Assembly (NCBI GenBank): GCA_002104945.1 | Contig: MCFH01000025.1 | Coordinates: 248,001 to 312,000, forward strand | DNA length: 64,000 bases | Source of the DNA: Piromyces finnis | Lineage: Eukaryota > Neocallimastigomycota > Neocallimastigomycetes > Neocallimastigales > Neocallimastigaceae | Reading direction: 5' to 3' | Shown here: positions 35,546 through 46,672 of the stretch, piece after piece | How positions within the stretch are numbered: the stretch's first letter is position 1 | Layout of the letters: each line of letters opens with the position of its first letter | The notes under the pieces: model-generated | Databases searched by the model: none | The model's input: the letters and a program-made list of their open reading frames with translations, nothing else | Told to the model about the DNA's origin: nothing | Translations under genes and position numbers: made by a program

Positions 35546-36072
35546 TGTTAAGGCGTTTCCTTAGCATACATAAGGCTTCTGGTTCGACCCCGCAGATGTC
35601 AGTGCCTGTGGATTTTCCCACTGGGTTTGCCATGGGTTGGGTTATGATATTCAGGTAAGTATAAATGAACTTTCTAATTTACTACTATGATAATAACACT
35701 CGTCTAGCCGGCCTGAGAGGGTCTAGTGTACATGGTACATTACAAATTAGAACTTAATAAGTGGTGACTTAGGCTATGCCAAAAACACATAATATTCCTT
35801 AATCAATTTAAGTGTAAACATTAGGGCGGTTGACACGTGATCAAATTGACTATAAGAGGCTTAGCATTGTAGTTGTGAAATATCGTACAACGACATGAAT
35901 CTAATGTACATGGATTAAGTGAGCGTCGAAGCTGAAGAAACAGTATGACAGAGGGTCACAACCACCTAGCAATAGGAATGAGCCAACGTTTCTCTAAGAA
36001 CCACCATTGGAGCTAACTCTGATCGATGGGAGAAATGCACTCGGAAGTTAAAAAAAAAAAAAAAAAAAAAAA
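35546..36072 (+). mobile_element. SINE-like non-autonomous retroelement with tRNA-like head and poly-A
   Basis: A 527-base, less-AT-rich insertion flanked by a 12-13 bp direct repeat and ending in about 24 A residues. Near the 5' end, GGTTCGACCCC (35581-35591) is a perfect pol III B box, preceded by CTTAGCATACATAAGG, which recalls the anticodon arm of tRNA-Ala(AGC) followed by AGG. A canonical A box and full tRNA fold are not evident. Two segments match the LINE in this window: GATATTCAGGTAAGT (35646-35660; LINE 24118-24132, one mismatch) and a 31-base block at 35921-35951 matching LINE 29126-29156 with 3 mismatches. There is no long open frame. Most likely a SINE or internally rearranged LINE derivative mobilised in trans by the LINE. 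Confidence 0.78.
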
Positions 36073-36085
36073 ATAAGAAATGAAA
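36073..36085 (+). repeat. SINE-like element target duplication, right copy
   Basis: ATAAGAAATGAAA directly after the poly-A tract; the partner of 35533-35545. Confidence 0.8.
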
Positions 36086-36475
36086 AGTTTAATAGTAACA
36101 TTGTAAATGTTGAATTAAACCAGCAGGTATTATTGAATGATCCACTGAATTTCGTACTAAAATTATATTTTATATTTATTAATTCGAGTATTTATCATTG
36201 ATGCATGCTTTTTTATCTTTTTTATTTTAATAATCAAAAGATTTTGTATATAATATATATAATGTATATAATGTATATAATGTATATAATGTATATAATG
36301 AATATAAATATAAATTTAAATAAATATTTAATTAGTAGTAAAAGTAACATTAATTTTTATCAATCATTTCTACGAATATTCTTGTTACAAAAATTAATAT
36401 TATTTTATTATTATAAACTTTTGGTTGTTAATAATTATTAAGCAAAAAAAAATTTAATTTAAATTTTTTTAAATT
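36086..36475. other. spacer within the six-Cys array
   Basis: A/T-rich DNA with a (TATAATG)n-like run near 36250-36300; no gene seen. Confidence 0.5.
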
Positions 36476-36537
36476 AATGTTACACCAAAAAATAAATCCT
36501 AGCCAATAACTTTTTAGAAAAAAATATTATAAAAGGT
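36476..36537 (+). promoter_or_regulatory. shared promoter block of six-Cys paralog 3
   Basis: AATGTTACACCAAAAAATAA, CCTAGCCAATAACTTTTTAG (CCAAT at about 36503) and ATTATAAAAGG (TATA-like, about 36526) occur in the same order as upstream of paralogs 1 and 4, about 130-190 bases before the ATG. Confidence 0.65.
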
Positions 36538-36666
36538 AAAAAAAAAGTATCTTTTAATGCTAAAAAACAAAATAAAAAAAAACAATTAACTAATAAATAT
36601 TATTTCTATATTTATACATATAATATATTTTTATATAAAAAAAAAGAAAGAAAATAATTATCAAAA

Positions 36667-37326
36667 ATGAAGTTTTCTATAAAGGTTTTATTTGTTTCAT
36701 TAATTGCTGGAATTAATGCCATGCCTATGGAATCTAAGGAATTTTCACCAAAATGTAAAGCTGCTACGAAAATAATGGATTCTGATATAAAATTTAGAAA
36801 TTGTATTGAAAGTTTAATGGAAGAAAATATAGCTAATCTCTGCCCTAATTGTAAAAATTTAAGTTTTCCAGATGAAATTGAAACAGCTTGTTCTTCTAAT
36901 CCAGAGGATACAGTTTTATTGTACAAAGCTCATTATGAATTAAAAAAGATTAATGATGCAATTGATCAAATTTGTAGTAATCCATCAAAATATATTGATA
37001 CTGATACTCAAGTTTCAACTTTTGATGACAATAGTGCTGTTAATAATGACGCTATTGATAATAAATTAAATAACAATAATTTTGGATCTAATACCAATAA
37101 TGCTACTAATAATGGAGCTACTAATAATGGAGCTACTAATAATGGAGCTACCAATAATGGAGCTATTAGCAATGGAATTTCTGATAATACAGCCTCCACC
37201 AATACAACTCCAGGAAATAATACAGCTACTAATGCTAACAATTCTGATGTTAAATCTTCAAGTTCAAAGTTATCTTATTCTTTAGTTACTGTTTTTGCTT
37301 TAGTTGCTTTTAACTTTTTATTATAA
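36667..37326 (+). CDS. secreted GPI-anchored six-cysteine Asn-rich protein, paralog 3
   Basis: 219 residues, intronless. Signal peptide about 1-18 (MKFSIKVLFVSLIAGINA). Cysteines at 30, 46, 59, 62, 75 and 103 repeat the family spacing C-x15-C-x12-C-x2-C-x12-C-x27-C exactly. Conserved words are KCKAAT, RNCIES, LCPNCKNLSF and EIETACSSNP. Residues about 115-190 are an Asn-rich stalk with four perfect NNGAT repeats and a relaxed fifth. The C-terminus SSSSKLSYSLVTVFALVAFNFLL is a GPI-anchor signal. The shorter stalk than in paralog 1 shows that length variation is concentrated in the repeat region. Predicted at the cell surface; ligand unknown. Confidence 0.87.
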   Translation: MKFSIKVLFVSLIAGINAMPMESKEFSPKCKAATKIMDSDIKFRNCIESLMEENIANLCPNCKNLSFPDEIETACSSNPEDTVLLYKAHYELKKINDAIDQICSNPSKYIDTDTQVSTFDDNSAVNNDAIDNKLNNNNFGSNTNNATNNGATNNGATNNGATNNGAISNGISDNTASTNTTPGNNTATNANNSDVKSSSSKLSYSLVTVFALVAFNFLL

Positions 37327-38156
37327 GTAAATTCAGTATCGTTTAAAGATACTCAATAATATCATACTTAATAATATATAGATAGTAAATAAATAAAGGC
37401 ATTAATCTCTTGGCTAATATTATACTCTAAATAAAAAATTAAGAGTAAAAAATTGAATATTAAAATAGTAAAATAATAAAATAAAGGGGAAAAAAAAAGA
37501 TATTATTGTTTATAAAGAAAATTTATAAATAAAAATATCTAGAAAATATAAATAAATCAAAGTAAATATTTAAATAAAAATATAAAATTAAATAAAAATA
37601 AAAAAGTTATACCAAAATGTTTATTTTATATTTTATGTCCATTCGTTTATTTGGATGATATTACTATATAGTATTAAACATTATATAATTATCTAGGTCT
37701 TAATTTTTTAATATATTTTCATTATAATTATTCCAACATTAGTGAATATCCACAAAATAATAATATGAACAATAGTAATTTTATTTCTTTTAAATTTTGA
37801 TATTTATGTAATTATTTTAACTTTAATCCTTATAATAATTTGTAATAATTTTAATAAGTTAGTAAATAATAATGCGCATAATTAGTATAATTATTATAAT
37901 AGTTGTAGTACAATTAAAAAAAAGCGTATACCTTATGAAGGGAGGAAAAAAAAAAAAAAACTTTAACAATAAAATTTTAAGTTTCAAACAAAACCAGGAA
38001 CATAGGAAGGATCCACAGGATTTCTTTTCAAAATCATGCTTTATATTTATTGATCCAAATATTTTACCATTAATATTTTGATGTTTAAATCTTTATTTAT
38101 ATTATAATTTTTACGGCCATTCACCATTTAAAAATATTATTTTATAACGTTTTGAA
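37327..38156. other. spacer within the six-Cys array
   Basis: Starts with the conserved 3' UTR block (GTAAATTCAGTATCGTTTAA). No gene seen. Short patches near 37970-38040 are less AT-rich but not coding. Confidence 0.5.
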
Positions 38157-38233
38157 ACGTTACACTAAAAAAAAATAAATAAAATTAAAATTCTAGCCAA
38201 TAGTTTTGTACAAATAAAATTTTTATAAAAAGG
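38157..38233 (+). promoter_or_regulatory. shared promoter block of six-Cys paralog 4
   Basis: ACGTTACACTAAAA, ATTCTAGCCAATAGTTTTGT (CCAAT at about 38197) and TTTTATAAAAAGG (TATA-like, about 38222), about 190-260 bases before the ATG. Confidence 0.65.
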
Positions 38234-38421
38234 AAAAATTATTATCCTTTTTTTTTTAAAAAAAAGATAAAAAGAAAAGAAATTTAAAAAATTAAAACAA
38301 AAAAAAAAAAAATAAAAAATAAAAAATAAATAAAACAAAACAAAACACTGAATAAAAAAAATTAAATAATACATAATATTATTATTTTTATATATATATA
38401 AAAAGATAATAATTATTGAAA

Positions 38422-39153
38422 ATGAAATTTTTAATTAAAGCCTTATTATTTGTTGCTTTAATTGCAGAAATTAAAGCTGAAGTTAATGTTAGTAATTTAA
38501 CACCAAAATGTACTGAAGCTGTAATGAAATTAAAAGATGATGAAAATTATATGAAATGTATAAAATATATTAATAATGAAGATTTCACTGGTTTCTGCTC
38601 TAATTGTATAAATATAAATTTACCAAACGAAATTGAAACTGCTTGTTCTTCTGATTCAAACAACAAAGTTTTATTTGATTTAAGTATTCAACAATTAACA
38701 ATGCTTAATGAAAACAAAAATAAATTTTGTGATAATCCTATAGAATTTTACAATAGTTTCACTGGCAATGGATTTGGTTACAATAACAATACTTTTAATA
38801 ATAATATCGGCATAAATGATGGTTTCCATGGTAATGCTTTCGCTCAAAGTGATACTAGTGATCATAGTGCCTCTGATAATACTGCTTCTACTAACAATAT
38901 TGGTGTTAATGATGGTTTCCATGGTAATGCTTTCGCTAATAATGCTAATAATGTTAATAAGGATACCACTACAAACAGCACTAACATTAACGATGGTTTC
39001 CATGGTAATGGTTTCGCTAATAATGCTACTTCAAATCTTAGTAATGTTATTTCAGGAAATAGTACCGTTACTGATACTACATCTTCTAGTTTAAAGTTAT
39101 CCTATTCATTAGTTACTGCTTTTATTTTAGTCGTTTTCAATTTCATATTATAA
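38422..39153 (+). CDS. secreted GPI-anchored six-cysteine protein, paralog 4 (FHGN repeats)
   Basis: 243 residues, intronless; the ATG at 38422 gives the family N-terminus MKFLIKALLF. Signal peptide about 1-19. Cysteines at 30, 46, 59, 62, 75 and 103 have spacing identical to paralog 3. The stalk differs from its neighbours: besides Asn it carries three copies of a longer unit with core NDGFHGNAFA/NDGFHGNGFA, coding for Phe and His pairs separated by Asn/Thr/Ser linkers. The C-terminus (SSSLKLSYSLVTAFILVVFNFIL) is a GPI signal. The 3' UTR block shared by paralogs 1-3 is absent, so this copy is the most diverged or its 3' flank was replaced. Confidence 0.87.
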   Translation: MKFLIKALLFVALIAEIKAEVNVSNLTPKCTEAVMKLKDDENYMKCIKYINNEDFTGFCSNCININLPNEIETACSSDSNNKVLFDLSIQQLTMLNENKNKFCDNPIEFYNSFTGNGFGYNNNTFNNNIGINDGFHGNAFAQSDTSDHSASDNTASTNNIGVNDGFHGNAFANNANNVNKDTTTNSTNINDGFHGNGFANNATSNLSNVISGNSTVTDTTSSSLKLSYSLVTAFILVVFNFIL

Positions 39154-40034
39154 ATAAAAGTAATTTTTTATTATGGATACAATTAACATAGATTAAAAAA
39201 AAAAAAACTCTAAATATAATAAATAAATAAAACAAACAATATATCATGAAAAAAAAAAAAAAAGTATTAAAATTGATATGTCAATTAGCAACATTTTATT
39301 GATTATCACTTATAAAATAATACCTTAGAGATAAGTAAAAATAGATATTATAAAGTTTTTTATTTTTATTATTTATATAATAGGTAATTCAAAAAAAAAA
39401 AAAAAAAAAAAAAAACATAATCGAAAATACAAACATTTTTTATTTTAATTTATTATACTTTTAATTTTTTATTTTATTTATTTTTTATATATAAAATAAA
39501 TAAATAAATAAATAAATAAAATATAACTATAAAAAAAATATATATAATGATTTTGAATATTATTTTTTCCCCATGTATATATTAAGCAAATGAATAAATA
39601 ATATCTATAAAAAAAAAAAAAAAAAAAAAATTTGAATATCTTAAAAAAAAGTCTTAATATCCCGGTTTTAAAATCTTTTTTTTTTTTTTTTTATAAAGGT
39701 ATATTGAAAATTATATCGATTTTTATTTTTTATTTAATATTTTTTTTTTATTATTATTTTTTCTTTTTATGTAAAACTATATACACATATTTATTGATAA
39801 ATAAAATACAAATACAAATATAATGAATATTGACAAAAATTACTTTATTATTATTATTATTATTATTTTTATAAAACTTTTTTACTCTATTATGATATAA
39901 ATTAATGTATATTTTTAAAAACATAAAATACAATAAAACCAAAAATTAAAAAAAAAAAATTATATATATTAAAGGATCTAAATGAATAAAAAAAAAAAAA
40001 GATTTTTTTATTTAATAAATTATTTATTATTTCT
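39154..40034. other. AT-rich intergenic region
   Basis: No gene seen; long A runs (39390-39413, 39609-39630), T runs and a (TAAA)n stretch near 39500. It separates the + strand array from the - strand LRR gene, so both genes end into this region. Confidence 0.6.
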
Positions 40035-42550
40035 TCACCAGTTGAGAGTAAGAATATCTTCTTGATTTTGATTATCATTAAAGAAGGAATTATCTTTAAA
40101 TATGTAGCTTATATTTAAACCTTTTCCAAGAGAGTTATCATCTAAATCAATAGTAATATTGGTTTTAGATAGTTCTGTACTTTTTTCTTCTACAATATCT
40201 TCCAATACCATTTTCATATTATCATCCTCTATGAACTTTGTAGTTGCAGTAGTTACTGTACCACTACTAAGGACACTACTAGCTGATGTACCAACGTTAC
40301 TACTATTACGATTAATGAGTGTTCTACCAGAGACATTTGATACAGTTGATCGTTTAGTTAAATAATTCTTATTATCATCATAACCATCTATAGAACTATT
40401 GGTAGTAATATTACTGCTTAAATCATCTACAGTATTAATATTTTTAACTGTACTAGTACTATTACTAATATAATGAGAATTATTACTATTATGAGAATAA
40501 TTGCAGCTTAAAGATATGGAACTTTCGTTTTCGCTGGAAAAACTACTTTGTTCCGTGGAACGAGTAGTATCACATGTACTACAATAACTAGAATCATAGA
40601 ATTCAGAGTAAGTAGAAGAAGTGTATGGATTTGTTGTTAAGGAATAGGATGCTTCTTCATCTGTTGTAAGGGACAAATCAATTGTTTTTGAGATGCTTAA
40701 TCTTGAATTACCATTTTCATTATTATCAAATTCAAAGTTCTCTTCATCATTTGGAGTACTACTTTGAGGGATACCATCAACATTTTGCATCAATATGGCA
40801 TGTTCGTAAATGTTTGTATTAATATTACTAATCTTGCTTCGATTACCAAAATCACTCATTTTACTTTGATTACCAATATCACTACCAATATGAGAACCAA
40901 TATTAGATCCTGTATAGGCAGATTCTGCATATTTTGATAAATTAAATTGTTCATCAATGCTTCTTGTAGTATTATTATCTTTAAAGAAAGTATCCTCTTC
41001 GGAACTATATTTTTTAAGCATCATTCTATTTCTTAATAAAGATTCCTTCATTGCTCTTTCATGTTTAACGTTTTTATATTTTGCAAAACAGGCAACTAAT
41101 GCAACAATAATTGCTAGTATTCCAATAATAGTTAAAAACATATATAAAACAGCATAAGATTTCAACTCTTTTTTTGGATTTTTAAAAGACTCTGATTTAT
41201 TTATATTATTTATGACATTTTCACTACTTTGAACATTGTTATTTATAGGGTTTCCATTTGAATTACCGTCAATATTGTTATTATTTGTTATTGAATTATT
41301 ATTGTTACCATTATTAGCATTAGCAATTGTATTCGTATTTATGCTATCTGGATTTGGATTTGTAACCATTTGTTCTGCTATTATATTCATTATAGTAGAA
41401 TAAAAATATATATATATAAAAACATATATAAATAATATAAATTTGCATTGAAAATTCGTTAATAATATATATATATTATTTAAATATTTATAAGATTTTT
41501 ATTATACCAGGGCATTCACTAATAGGTGTAGTATTTGGTGTTGTATTACATAAGGTGGCATAATTTGATAGTGATTTTGGTTTACATACATTTGATGGAA
41601 CAACACATTGGAAATTTTTACGAGAAGCCCATGATTCTGGTAATGGCCCCTTTATATTTTCATTAGAATCAACATTTCTAAATTTTAGGATTATTTAATA
41701 GTAAATTATAAAACGAGATGATGATGTAACATAAATTTAGAATAAAAAAAAAAAAAAACCTGTTATTATTAAAATTATGGATATAAATAAATTTAATATT
41801 ATATATTTACATTAATTGTAAATTTAATGGAATATTTGATGGCAATGACCCAGATAATTTATTGTTTGATAAATTTCTATTTATTAATAATACATAAAAA
41901 AAAAGCAAGGAATCAATTAAATATTTATGATATTCTTTTTAGCATATAATAAAAAAAGGTTAGAAACAATTAATTACATTCTTTGTAAGGAGTTACTTAA
42001 TCTTGAAATATTTGATATATCGCCATTTAATTGATTATTGTTTAAATACAGTATTTGTAAATTTCTTAAACTACTGAGAAGATCCCAAGGTATTTCACCT
42101 GATAATTTCTTTCCATTTAAAATACTAGTATTATTATCATCATATTATAAAAAGATATCAATATTGATATCAACAAAGAAAAAAAATTTTAGTATCCCTT
42201 ATTTTACAATATTAAAATGTAATAATATATTATAAAGTTATATATTTATTTTACATTGAAGTAATATGATTATCTGCTACTTGAGAATCGTTTTCACATT
42301 CCCATTCAGTAGTAGCAAATGGACTCATCGAATGAAGCCTTCTCGATTCATAATAACAACAATTGATCATTACTTCTCCAGTAATAAAACCAGGTCTACT
42401 TAAATTGAAATAATCATATATTTTAAGTAAAGTTTGACAATCTTGAGGTATACCTTTTGGTACTTGAACCTCACCAGTATATGTATTAAGATATGATACA
42501 ACTACAGGTATTGATGTCGACAATAAATATGCAAACGTTGTAAATTTCAT
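40035..42550 (-). CDS. LRR receptor-like single-pass membrane protein
   Basis: Spliced on the minus strand: complement(join(40035..41377, 41508..41677, 41811..41876, 41978..42124, 42255..42550)), 673 residues; all junctions are GT-AG and in frame. Signal peptide about 1-19. The N-terminal cap carries DCQTLLKIYDYFNL, a CC pair and WECEN, as in plant-type LRR N-caps. Repeats of the LxxLxLxxNxLxGxIP type follow (GKKLSGEIPWDL, LQILYLNNNQLNG, INLSNNKLSGSLP), then a Cys-containing juxtamembrane region, an Asn-rich linker, one membrane helix (about 301-325) and a roughly 350-residue Ser/Thr/Asn-rich cytosolic tail with no kinase domain. The three introns inside the LRR region split the codon after its second base, so whole repeats can be gained or lost without breaking frame. 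Probably a surface receptor or adhesin; ligand unknown. Confidence 0.85.
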
Positions 42551-43836
42551 TTTATTTATACTTTGTTATAGATATATAATGTTGGCTTTTTTTTTATCTT
42601 TTTTTTTTTTACTTTTTATGATATATAATTTATTTACGATGATTGTTTATATTATTTATTATTTCTTTTTTAATTTATATTACAATAAAAAAAATTATTA
42701 AAAAAGCTATTTACATAAAATTTATTTTATTTTATTTGTGAATTTGAAATAAGGATACTGATTTTTTATTTATTTAATAACATTAATGGTATTTTTTTTT
42801 TTACTTGTTTATTAAAAGAATTTTTAAAATATTTTTTATTATTTTTAAAAGTAATTTTTATATTATTGGAAATAAATTTTAATTAGATTTGTTATGTCCT
42901 TGACCATTGACACATATTTTTTTGTATATACTTTTACTTTTGTGTATAAATATATATTTTTAGTATATATTTATTCTATTTATTTAAAGTTGCCATAAAA
43001 ATTTTCATAAGGTTTATTTCAATAAATAAAACAGAGTATAGTAATTAAATTTTGTTAAATTTCTATTGTAACGTTTAAAGAAGAAGAAGAAAAAAAAAGT
43101 AAAAAAATAAAAATAAAAATAAATATATATATTGTTATTAATAATAATCAATTATATTAAATAATAATTAATTTTATATATGCAAAATAATAAATATAAA
43201 TAGTATTATTGAAAGGAAAAAGGTGAATGTGAATAATAAAAAAGAAAAGAAAAAAAATGTCACTTTTTTCTTTTATTATATATTATTTAATATTATTTAA
43301 TATTTAGTCGTGGTGAATAATCAAATTTGTAAACATTTTTTAATATATAAATTATTAATTTGATACTATGTTACTTAATTAAATATATTGTAATATATAT
43401 AAAGTCATATATTAATCATAATTTTCTATTATTCAATTATATATTATTAAAAGGTACAAATACCAAAATAGAACTTTTACAAAAATTAACGATTTCTAAA
43501 AGATAATTGGTTATAAAATCATTTATCATCATAATAATTAAAAATATTAAAATTTGTGTTACATTCTAATTAAAGAAACTTTTATATTAAAAAAAGTAAA
43601 GTAAAATTAAAAAAAAAAAAAAGAATTATTATCGTAAAAATAAATATATTAAAGACGTTTAACTATTATTAATTATTATATATGAATTATAATAAACTCT
43701 ATATAATAATATAACAATGTATTATTCTTTATTCATTCAAGAATGTAACCTGTTAAATTAATATCAATTTCTTATAACCCGTTTTCATTAAATACAATTT
43801 AAAATTTATTATATAAAACTTTTCTTTAACAATAAA

Positions 43837-44572
43837 ACAGTTGATATCAATGAAAGATTATTATCAAAGGGATATCAATATTTTTATAAGCTTTCAGAAG
43901 ATATCTGTAAAGCATTAATAGTTTTCCCTTAATAAATCCTTTATTATATATATAGGTATATAAATTAATTTAAAAAAAAATAATAATAATTTTGGTGTTT
44001 TTTTTCTTATTACATCATCCTTTTTATTTTATAAATTTGCTGCTTACATAATACTAAACTTTATTAATCATTTATTTTTTAATAATTCTTATTATAGAAA
44101 GGATTCACCAGATTAACACAGTTTACTTTGACCGCAAATATAAATGTAGTACAAATTATATTAATTAGAGTTTTTAAATCTATATCATAATTTAATTCAA
44201 TTTGCGGCTATTGCTTTTAAAAAATTATTTCTGTAATTATCCAATTTATATTAATTAAAAGGAAAAAAGAAAACTAATTAATAAATTAAAATTAAATTAA
44301 AAAAGAAAATTAAAAAGAAAAAAAAAATTTTTAAATTTCACTTTTTATAACTTTTTTAAAAAACGCCATACTATTTTAATAATGATTTCAATCTATTTTA
44401 ATAATAATAATAATAATAATATATTTTATAATAATATTGATATTATATTGTATAATACATTGTTATTAGATATGTAACGTATTAAAATAAAATTTACTAT
44501 TTAATCCCAACGTTTCTGTTAAAGGTTTAACTCAATATGTACTACAAAATGTAAAAGTGTTAAAAGCAGTCT
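43837..44572 (+). pseudogene. possible decayed gene, unidentified
   Basis: Three separated plus-strand patches have normal codon texture but no joining frame: TVDINERLLSKGYQYFYK ending in a stop near 43932, RIHQINTVYFDRKYKC near 44097, and NPNVSVKGLTQYVLQNVK ending in TGA near 44572. The last has a leucine-rich look. I cannot connect them by GT-AG introns, so they are best taken as leftovers of one or more dead genes. Confidence 0.3.
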
Positions 44573-45877
44573 GAACTTTTTTTATTCATCTGGTAAAGTG
44601 AAGTGGTCATCATTCCATCCATAAATTTTGAATTATTTTTTAATTTAAAATGTTTTAAAAGATACCGTAAAAAGATTAAATTTTTAATTTTTAATACATC
44701 AAAAATATTAATTAAAAAAAGGAAAAACTTTTAGTTTTTCTTTTTAGATATAAAGTTATAAAAAAAAAATAGTATAAGATTTCTGTAATTCATTGATTTT
44801 TGTAATTCATTGCTTTTTGTAATTCATTGTCAGGTATTGCATGGAAAAAAAGTGTGAATTAATAAATTATAATTACAGAATTGGTATTATTATTATGAAA
44901 AGGCATAAAGTGGAATTGAAAAGTTATTTTATTAAAATTTATAAAAAAATTTTTTTTTTTATTTCTCCTTTAATTCTAACTTAATTTTTTAGTTTATAAA
45001 TTCTTTTAATAAATAAAAAAAAATATTTTGTACCGTTTATGATGATATGGAAATACAATTAATGGCAAGAAAGCAATAATAATAAATGTTTAATAATAGT
45101 AAATAACAAATAAGTAATGCCAAATAAAAACAATATATAATGTTACGTAAACTATAGTCAATAAAAAAATAATGTAATAATATGAATTAAACTATTATTT
45201 TATTCATAAATATTATATTTATCATAGTATTAAGGAAGAGCATATAAAACATATAATATGAATGTACAACTTTTTTTTTTTGATAATAAATCAAAGAAAG
45301 GTTTCATTATAATAATACATGGGTTATTATTATTATTTATATAAAATCTGTTTAAACATATAACATTATTTTTTTATCTCTCAAAAGTATATTTATTTAA
45401 TAGAACCAAATAATATAAATTTAATATAATATTTAACTTTACTAATACTTTTGAAACTATAGAATATTGATTGTTATTTCTTCAAAACTTTTTATATATC
45501 ATAAAACTATCTTTTTTCTTTACTTTTATAAAAGTTATTATTATTATTAAATATTGAAAATATAAAGATGTTTACTTTATTTTTTATTAATCATTTATTA
45601 TAAATTCTAAGATTTTTCTAAATTACAACTTTTACATTTTAAATATTACATAAATTTATGTACAAAATGCATTAATCTATCATTAATTTTATTATAACTA
45701 TTAATGGTTCAATCACCATAAAAGTGTTTTTAAAGGTGATCATAATTGAAGTGCATCATATAATAATAAAAAAAAAAGTGTATCGCTAACTATTCAAGTT
45801 TAATATATATAATTATATAATTATATATAGCCATAAGATTAAATGATTAAAATTACTAATGACTACATTTAATATAT

Positions 45878-45977
45878 TCAATAAATGTTTATGTAAAAAG
45901 CTTTTCTACCGGAAGTATTTCCTGTAATACCCAAGACCATATATAACGATGAAGCATATTTGTCACTAAATGTTTGT
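45878..45977 (-). pseudogene. orphan terminal exon-like block
   Basis: On the minus strand, a pyrimidine-rich tract and TTTTAG precede a frame reading QTFSDKYASSLYMVLGITGN, then TSGRKAFYINIY and TGA at 45880-45878. Codon texture is that of a real gene, and the acceptor site is good. No upstream exon with a matching donor was found in the next 700 bases, so it may be the surviving last exon of a degraded gene, or part of a gene I failed to assemble. Family not recognised. Confidence 0.35.
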
Positions 45978-46672
45978 CTAAAACATAAAAAAAATAATAA
46001 TCATTTTATATATTTATATACCTTTTCTTCATATATCTAATTCATTTTTTTTTTAACTTTAAATGTAATAAAATCATTACAGGATTATAAAATTTATCTA
46101 AAATACACTATAATTGTTTCACCATTCATAACCTAACAATTATATAATTTAAAGTTTCTATTCATCAATATAGGAACTTTGGTATTAATTAGAATTTAAA
46201 TTTTTGAAAAAATATTTATTAAAGTTTATATTTTAATTTTATATAAATGAGTAAAAAAAAAGTTAATGGCGGAGTATTAAAAAAGTATTATAATAAGATT
46301 TAATTAATTTGGTAAGACTTGAATTATTTAAAAAAAAAAAAAAAAAGAAAGAAAAAAAATAGTGCTACATATTCATTATTTATTTATTATTAGTAGTATC
46401 ATTTTTTTATATTATATTGTATTTTAATACATAATTAAAAATATAGTTTAAAAAAAATTAAAATTAAAATAGAAAGCTTTTATTAAATACAATATTTATT
46501 ATTTAAATATAGTGACAGAAAAAAAAAACATATTTTAAAAGATAATAATTAATGAAAGACTATTTTGGATAATAAAAAGAAAGAAATTATAATTAATAAT
46601 AATATATAAAAGAAAAGATCTTTTTATGCTTGATATATAATAATCTATTTCTATTGATAAATTGCATCAAAA

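Larger units (their letters stand above)
42551..46672. other. 4.1 kb AT-rich region with gene remnants
   Basis: There is no intact gene. The 5' flank of the LRR gene lies at the left end and that of DYNC2I1 at the right end. Between them are short coding-like patches at about 43837-44572 and an orphan exon-like block at 45878-45977, listed separately. Elsewhere only A/T-rich sequence is visible. Confidence 0.5.

Noticed and set aside
36205-36441. Plus-strand frame with repeated Ile-Met-Tyr
   Set aside because: Translation of a TATAATG-type simple repeat.
40035-41390. Asn-rich membrane protein as a separate gene starting at 41390
   Set aside because: An acceptor at 41378-41379 joins it in frame to the LRR exons, giving a signal peptide, ectodomain and membrane anchor in one protein.
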